Shown here: positions 27,701-36,700 of the stretch, in pieces
Layout: each line of letters starts with the position of its first letter
How positions within the stretch are numbered: the first letter of the stretch is position 1
Source: Aplidium turbinatum
Lineage: Eukaryota; Chordata; Ascidiacea; Aplousobranchia; Polyclinidae
Assembly (NCBI GenBank): GCA_918807975.1
Contig: OU964923.1
Span: 7,068,001 to 7,132,000, forward strand
Length of the DNA: 64,000 bases
Reading direction: 5' to 3'
Program-made: the position numbers and the translations under genes
The notes under the pieces: model-generated
Databases searched by the model: none
The model's input: only the letters and a program-made list of their open reading frames with translations
What the model was told of the DNA's origin: nothing

Positions 27701-30700
27701 CGACAAACACGTGTGTGACCTAACAAGGAAGACGACCAAGATACTCTGCAAGGTTTAAACTCACATCACAGGCTCCACTGCTCTGAGTACGTCCCTTTCC
27801 TTCTCCATCAACATCACTGCTTTTCGGAGCAACAAAGGAAGAGACAAACTCGCCTCTTTCTGAGATGGTACTTTTAATAGAGGATGAGGAAGAGCTGGTG
27901 CTTGATCTGAGAAGAGAGCTCGCAGAACTGTGCTTTGATAAATCCTCAATCTAAAAATATAAAAAGACCAATCATAGGCGCCGACTTTTCAAAAAACCTT
28001 GGGGGGCGAGAAAGGTGATGACGTCATAACCATATCGCTATTTTTGCTCAATTAAAATAGTCTTTGATTAAGCTTAGTGTCTTGTTTATATTGACACCTA
28101 GGTCGCAAACCGAATTTATTAGAACAGCTGCTTGAAACGATTAGTTTTTTACGCATGCAAAACGTCTAGTCGTAAAAATTTTCATATTGTTAGCTCATAA
28201 TTGGAACAGTTGGACAGTGAAGTTATCGAAATAAAACGCAAAAAATCATGATCTCAAGCAGAGTGAAAACCCGCTATCAGTGTTATTAACCTCGTTTCGC
28301 TCGTTTTGCTAATTACTTACCTTCAAAGCGTTAACAACGGCGAAGTGTTTTCTCTTCTGTTTTTTATCGAAAGTCTTATAGTCTTTTATTGAATGCAGTA
28401 GGCTATATACTCGAGTATAAGTCGAGATGTTCACAAGTGATTTTCACCTCAAAAAGACAAGTTCAACTAACACAGGACAAGCTGTTGTCTCCAGCTCGGC
28501 AGTTTTCAAAATGAACGCACTTAAAATCATTGTCGACGTAGATTACGGAGTGTGAAATCGCGTCGGCCTCAGTAAAAGTTTTGAATTCGTTTATTTGCAG
28601 TGATTCAAATTTAATTTTCAAATTTAAAGATTTCTTGTCAATTCTAAACTTTATACATTTGTTGAGCAATACGCAAAGCTCACGAGACAAAACAGCAGAA
28701 AAAGCTGTTTTAAGAGATCATATTTTTATTTTTGCGTGAAGGTTGTAATCGTTAATAAAATTAGTTTGCGTTGTAATCGTTCTTATTACGTAACATTCCA
28801 TGATCGTTAAAGTCGATGGCAAACCTTAACGGCCGCATAAAACAATGATGTCAGGTTGGCTAGGTGATAATAGCGGTAAGAGACGTCGTTAATGCAGGCA
28901 ATATCTGCGACCAAGACCATTAAACACCTTTTCTTTTATCGGTTTTCGATTTAATTCTCACGCATTGCGAAGAAAACAATGCGTTCTGTTGAATCGTAAT
29001 TGTCTCACAGCGGGAAGACCTCGTTGAAAATAGCGCGTCTAATTTAGCTGGTTAACTTAATATTGCAATGAATAGTTACGTGACTATTCCAGCAGCGTAA
29101 GTTACTCTACGATCTACTTTGAAATGTCCATACCGTGTGAGAAAGCCATGCGATCAGCTGCTGTTTTGCGGGGTCTGCTACTATTCGGTGAGTCCGATTC
29201 GGTGAGTCTGATTCGGTGAGTTCCTAACCTCTAACCCCTAACCCTAACTCCTAACCCCTAACCCTAAAACGGCAATGATAATTAGGCTACGGTACCCGAT
29301 AATTAAAAAAAAAATTGAAAAAATCCCCCGTCAAGGGACCGGACTCACCGAATCGGACTCACCGAAACGGGCCATTCCGGTTTTGCGGGCAAGAGCAAAG
29401 TAGGCTGTTTTTTTTTGCTTTCGGCATTCTTTAAGTCCGTTTAAATTATCTAAATCTCTTTCGCGAAGTGTTTTATCTTCGAAACACCACTTGTAATAAC
29501 CATTTTTGTTGCCCCTCAACTATAAATTTACGGAGGGCGCCGCCCCCCGGCCCCCCTGGAAGTCGGCGCGTATGAGACCAATAACAACAATCCAACTTTG
29601 ATGCACACAGTACAAGCACTAATAGATGTAAATTGATTTCTTTCACTATTGGACTGGTGGGTTTAGTTACAAATGGATGATGCACCAATTTTAGGCAAGG
29701 ATTTTAGGAATGACCTTTCCAGTGAGCAAAATCTTCAATTTTTACACTAATCCAACGTCACCAGACGTTAAATCAATGAAAAAATAAAGCATTATTCAAA
29801 GTAAGGTTAGCTTGTCAAGGTGAAATCACATACTTGATCAACCGTCATTCTTTGAACATGGATTAGCATGCAAGGCAGCAGTGTGCTGGCAACTCGCAAC
29901 AAAAATCATGCACGCAAAGTACCCTCATGCCAGTTCCCAGACAGCAAATCAGTCGCTTTTTACATTGATGCAACGCCTGCAGGCGTTGTATCAATGTAAA
30001 AAACGACTAAATTTGCTGTCAAGGTAATGATACTATTTGTAAAACTTCGTAGATAAATCAACACAAAATACATTTCTGAAACTAAAATGAAACTGCTAGC
30101 GCAATTATTGTGTCAGAGCTACAGCTAGTTGCATGTCAACAAAGCAAAACAAACCTGCGCAAGATGAGATGTAATGTTGAATGTGCTTTTTGGCTTAGCT
30201 ACTGGTGTGCTTGGAGCAGAATGACTGGTCGCAATGGCAGCTAATTCCTACAACAATGAAGCATGCAACAATGATAGAGGTGCAAATTGAAACGTTGAAT
30301 TCAAATGCGGCATGTTGACATTGATTGAGCGTCTGCAGACGTTGAATCAATGTCAAAGTGATCAAGTTTGCTGTCTGGGAAGTAGCATTACTTTCGAAAT
30401 GAGACAACTTTTTTATATGAACCTCAAAAAGTTTCTGCACTGAAATATCGTGAAATTTGCTTTTCAGGTCCAAAACATGAATTGCATTGGTAAAGCAACA
30501 AAAAGCACACAAGCGAACAAAATCGGTCTTTTTAATATTGATTTGCAGTTTGCAGACGTTAGGACTTCAGACGATCTGAAAATATGATAAGCAAAAAATC
30601 CAAATTGAACCTTTAACACTATTCTAATATACGACAACGTAGAAGCGACACCAATGTCAGCCTTTGTTTGTCAGGTAGCTATTGACACGATCAAAGAAAG

Positions 30701-33700
30701 ATCATCGAAGCATAGAAATGTCATGTTACAAAAAATGAGACCTGACAAAATATCAAAGAAACGATGACAGAAATGCATATGCAAAGCAGTCTTTTATGAC
30801 ATAAACTTAACATATATGATACATATGTTGAATTAATGTGAAAAACTCATTTGCTGACTGGCATGGTTTGACAATGTCATTTGATAAAATATGGCTCCCT
30901 CTCTGCCGTATTCAGTGTTTTGTTTTACTTTTTTATGTAATTTTATGTTCATAAAATACTATCTGTGTAAAAAAATATCTATGGAGCTATGTCTGCGTAA
31001 GACAAACATGCGCATCATCCAATCTTCCAAAAAAAATGTTACAAAGTTTCGCCAGAAAGTTTTGAGCTCGTTGAACTGATACAAAATATCAAAAACTTTA
31101 CCATCAAGTTTAATAAAGGCTGAAATAACACAACACATTCAATCTTAGGTTTTACCAAACTTTAAAGTTACGCACAGAAGAAACCTTCAAGCTGGTGAGA
31201 AAACCTTCGAAAGTTCACCACAAGGCAGTCACACGACAAAACGATCAATCAACCAAACGCTCACGAGTCACGATTCTCGGTGAGCAACAGGAAATGAAGA
31301 ACTTTCACTGGCTTCATGTAAACATGATTTAGACAAAAACGATTGGGCAAAACAAAGCTTCCTCAAAGAAGATTTGAAGAGTTTCATAGACTTTTAACGT
31401 TTGCAGAAGATTACCCAACAGTAAAAGGACGGATTGTGTTACTTGATTATAATGTAAAGAACTATGTATACAGTGACCACTAAAATTGTCAATTTGCAAC
31501 ATTAGGCAGTTTAAACTCCTTGTAGATAAAAATTTTGCTTTGCGCTTTCACCTGACTCTTACTGCTTTTGGAAGGTGCTGTTTTTGCTCTTTTGTTTGGA
31601 TACTTAATAAAGCCGCCAAAATTGTTGGAGCGGAAATGGAAGTTTTCTATCAATTTTTGGTCTGACCAGCCAGGATGCGACCGGCACGAACATGCAAATC
31701 ATATTTTGCACTGCTTTGACAGTTCTAAATTAGTTGTGAGTGTGACTTACAGATTAAGCGCATATGAGTTTGTGCTTTGTGACTAAGATTTAAATTAACA
31801 ACAAAATAGTTGCACTGCAAGTGCAACTTAATGGACTTCATGAAAGAAAATGTCACCCAAGATTTGATCGAAACAAAATCTGTTTCTGAGGAAGTCGATG
31901 TTAAAAAAAAACTTTGAACATTGAGTGAGTACGCTACCAAGAAAACATTTTATGTATAACTAGGAAGTACTAGCCGAAATTTTTAAAGATTAAGCTGACC
32001 CTTCGACAACCTGAAGGAAAAATTATTAGAATTGGCAAAGGTGTTTTTCATAATATATTTTGACAGCTTTGCTCGTCAAGAGAGCACGTATTACGTGACG
32101 TGAAACAACGCAAAATAAACATTAATCGCAATAAAAGAAGCCGTCTAAAGGTAACATTTCCTTACACAGATCTCATACTCCATGCCACCACACATTTAAT
32201 CCTGTCAATTGTCGGAGACAAGCACAAGAAAATAGTTTAGCAACTGATCTCTAAGAGGCAAAACCGGTCAAAGATGCTGTTTGGGAGACGTATTATAATG
32301 AATTACAAAACTATTCAAACATACCCAGCACATGGTTTAAAAAATAACGTTTATTTTTGCGCATCGACGATTTTTTCTGAGACCTGGCACTTGTATCTTA
32401 AAGCGGTCTCTTTCATATGATAACTTTAGACCAGTTAACCCAACCAAATCCTCACCTACGAAGAAAATGATTTTTGTTTCTTAACCTTTAACACTGTTGT
32501 GGTGCATACAATAGGTTAAACGTCATGCGTCAAAAACCGTGTTCATAAGTTTTTCTGGCCACCGTTAAAGCAACTGTGCCTTTTTCCGTGGTATTTTCAG
32601 CATCACTTCCAGTCACCTTCATGTCACCATCGCCACCACCATCAAACTTTTGAGACAAAATTCAATCAAAAATAACAAAAAAACAACAACATCTGACTGT
32701 TCTCCAAACCTCAAAATTCCAATGCTCCTTTTTTTGAGTTTGAGCGGATTGGAAAGTCAAGCCGCGATTTATCCAATTCTTTTTGTGTTTTATGAAAACC
32801 GCGTTTTCAAACGTTAAAAAATAGTAACAATTTGTTTTGGAATGTGACAGGGCAAAAATAAAGCTTTCATCCCAGCTTGCAAATCAGTTCTTTTTGGATT
32901 GATCCAACGTTTTCAAACGTTGAATCAATATCAAGAGGCTGATTTTCTGCCTAGGATGTAATAACTAACCATACTTCTGCAAATATTCAGCATTCCGCAC
33001 ACAACCTTCAATTTGTGAGGGAACAATGAGCAAAGTTTCAATGACTACAATAGCGTTGTGGTTGCCGTAACATTATGAATGATATCTCGCGAAAGTTACT
33101 ACGATCACAGTGGGATGAGAGGTTGAAATTTGAAAGTCAAAACAAATTCTGCTTCATGTTTGCATTGGCAACAGATAACATAAAGATAGTCATGGCTCCT
33201 TGAAAGACAATGGAAATCTTCACATCTAGTTGGATCACAAATGCTGCCCTTATGTTTGATTTGAAAGAATGTTCTTTTTTATTACATCAGCCAGAACGCT
33301 ACAAGTGATGCTAAAATTGTCTGAGGCTACCCGCTGCATAGATTTTCTTGTCGCATACTGGTTCACAAAGGAAGTTTTTGCAACTGTTTTTATGAAAATC
33401 CTCAATGAATGATCCTCCCAGTTATCAAATCAGTCCTTTTTTACATTGCTTAACGTCAGATTAGTAAAACAGAACAGATTTTCTAAGTGGAATTTACACG
33501 TGAAAAGATTCTAGACGAGCAAAGAACAAAAATTAAATCGTCATTTGTGAAAAGGTGTAGTTGATGAAAACAAATAACTGAAAAACAAACGAAAGTAGCA
33601 GTGTTGTAAGAATTTGTTAAAGTGTGACCAATCGCTACTGTGATTGTACACAACTATTATTTAATAAGGTCATATTTACGTGTGAACGCCTATCAAAGAC

Positions 33701-36700
33701 CAAGCAAACAAAGAAATGCTGCTCAATTAAAATCAATAAGACGGAGGCTTGTAATCTAATCATACGTGCAACCTGATATGCCAGTCCCGTACAAGCCAGC
33801 GGTGCAGAGCTAAGAGCAATGATACAAACATAAAGTATAAGTACAAATCTGTTTACAAGAGAAAAACAAGCTATCTATACGTTGAAACAATGCAAACCTA
33901 CGCTAAATGAAGCATAAAGATTTTACAAAAGCAAGCAGGTGACGATTCTACTGTACAACGAAGAAATTGTCTTATTTACAGAAAAAAAGAGGGAAATTGA
34001 ATAAACAAAGTTCTGGAAACGTCAGTGAAATCAACCATCGTGAATGAGCAAGACACCAAAACCGCTCCATATTCGGAAGTGATCACTCGGCTTTGAAACA
34101 TAAGTCGATCCTCGCACTGAAATCTTACCCTGATGAAAACTGCTAACAAAAGTACCATTTTAAGACAAGACACAAAACTGTGCAACTTAACCAAGTACGA
34201 ACATGCAGATTGCAGAGTTGCATATCCTGAATATTTAGCAAGACAACAACTAAGGACAGTACATTGACTACAACAATGCAACAAAACAACGTCAATTTTA
34301 GTCACAACAACATCATTTTTCGGTCATGTCCAGTGAGAACGGGGACTTTTAATTGATCAAACAACAAAAACAAACTGGACCAACACCACAACTACTAATA
34401 GTGGTGCAAAGTGTTAATTACTATAGGGTGGTCGAAAAAAAAAGACAGAATGACAAAAACTGCTGTGGCCTGAAGGCACAGCCTGACTGAGTCATCAGTA
34501 CGTCGTATTGATCTTATGGTTCCATAAGCCAAAATCACCGATTAGTCTTCTCACATGCTCTATGGAGGAATATGACACCCCGAGTCCCAGCTAGCACAAT
34601 CTGTCACAAATCCATCCTTTTTTCATTGGTTCAACCTCTGCAGACGTTGAAGCAATGAAAAAGGGATAGATTTAACTTGCTTGGATAGAGACTTTTAAAA
34701 TTTATGGATATGACAACTGACAAACAGAATATGACACAAAATACAGCAAAACAAAAATTAACATGCAAGCGTTGCCAGACAATTAGCGGCCAAAGAACAT
34801 TGAGACGTCCGAAACAAATTATAGGAAATTGAATGAAAACTTATAAAAAATCGCTGTAGTTTCCGTTTTCATAATTGCTTGTTTGAACAAAATAAGGAAA
34901 AGATGCTTTTCAATGATTCGTTGCCGGGCAATTTGTGTGAAAGCAAAAACAAAACTCGTTTTAGTCAGGTGGTAAACCACTAACCAGTGGAGCGCATGAT
35001 GTGTGAGAAAGTGGACTCGACATGCTAATTACCTGCTGGCCATGTGAAGATGCATCACTTTTTCGTTTGAACAACCTCTTTTTGAGCCGTTTCTCTTCCT
35101 TCATGTTCTGTGGATACACCACCAGCTGATCATACCACCTGTCAATCAATAAAACGTCAATGGTATAGTTTCCAAAGCAGCTAATAAGGTCATACACTAA
35201 TTCATAAAAATGCAATCAACTGTCACGAACAATTGGATAAGTATTGATGACAAAAATGTTGTAAGAAGAATGCAATCAACTATCACGAATGATTGGATAA
35301 GTACTGATGATATTTACTACAAGGCCATACAATCTAACGTGTGATAGTTATTAGAAGGGCACATTAAGTTGCCGATGCAGTGCGTTTCAAAAACTGTTCG
35401 GTAGCAAAGGTCATCCAGTGTTATGAGAGTAACAAAAACAAGAGCACTAATCTTTTTAATGTCTGCATAGTTTCAAAAATCGGTCCCGGGGACAAACGTC
35501 AAGTCTCATCTGCTAATGACAAATGAATGATTGATTGCAATAGTTTCAAAAAAATACTTCAGGCAAATAAAATCTTAGCTTAAAAAGTCTCAAAGTGAAA
35601 AATCCCATCCCGGCGAAAAATTTTATTCGCGTTTGTGAGTCAAGTTAGTCCACGAAGGCAAAAGCGAAACATTACCCCATGCTGTCTTCTTTGCATTCTC
35701 CCCTGATGTAATAGCTCTGTCCTGGCAATGAAATGCATATGGAATGCTTCTGATTCGTGATCGGCTCGGCGTATGTGACGTCACTACAGCGGTTCATGTC
35801 TATGGTGCCTTGGGCGACTGTGGTTTCCTAAACCAAAAACAACAGTCAAATCGGATTGCAAAGTAAACCTACCAATAAACAACTAAAGCAACTGTGCTTC
35901 AGCTTGCAACGAACTAAAATACGTTTCGCAAGCAAATTGTACATGATACGTGGTAATTGGTTTCATTGCAACCTTTTCTTATTGGATTAGCCACAGTGAG
36001 GCAAAACAGTGTTGTTGAGGGTGGAAAACGACCGGTTGCAAAGCCAGCACTTATGTAAGCTGCACTTACGCTGTTGTCCAATGCATAGCGTAACGCTCCA
36101 AGTTCGAACAGCACAAACCATCGCCTTTGCCACTTCTGAAAATCGTAAATGAGCTCGTCAAAAAAATAGTGACGTCAAAAGCGTCACCTATACAAAGCTG
36201 ATTTCATCACTTTAACTTTAACACAACAATTAACATGGTTTGGTAATTTTTAAGTATTCATATAAGACAATCAATATTTTGTTCAGATTGATGACATTTC
36301 GTAGAGCAATTTAATTTTAATCCCTTAATACTATTTTACTAGAATTTACAGTGGATACTGGATAGACATAAGTACTTTCAACGTACCCATTCAAATTATG
36401 AGTCTAGCAATTCAACCACAACAAGAAAAAAACTACAATTGAAATACCAAGCACAAAAAAGCAACAAGCTTACTCTGTTTTTCTGTGTTGGATTGTTGAA
36501 ATCTGTCCCTATAGGAGCCAACAGCAGCCATCCTCCATATATTGGCTTGGCCTGTCAAATAAAAAAAATATATAAGACTCCAATTTAACTTCTATTTTAA
36601 ATCGTGCGACTCCGGTTTCGATCCCAAAGTTGCCAGATTTTTTTAATATTTGAAAATATTGTGGATTAGCATTATAAAATTGTAAGAGATATGATTTCAG

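Noticed and set aside
29220-29275. CTAACCC-type repeats as a sign of a chromosome end
   Set aside because: They are inside a short element with exact 9-bp duplications and recur in a second copy at 40916-41069; unique sequence continues on both sides.
32617-32646. 30-bp linker exon of MPRIP
   Set aside because: Phase 0/0 is possible, but the donor AAG|GTGACT and acceptor CTCAAAAG are too weak and no homology backs it.
17800-34690. Repeated palindromes as a CRISPR-like array
   Set aside because: Irregular spacing of hundreds to thousands of bases, no spacers of constant length, and they lie in introns of an animal gene.
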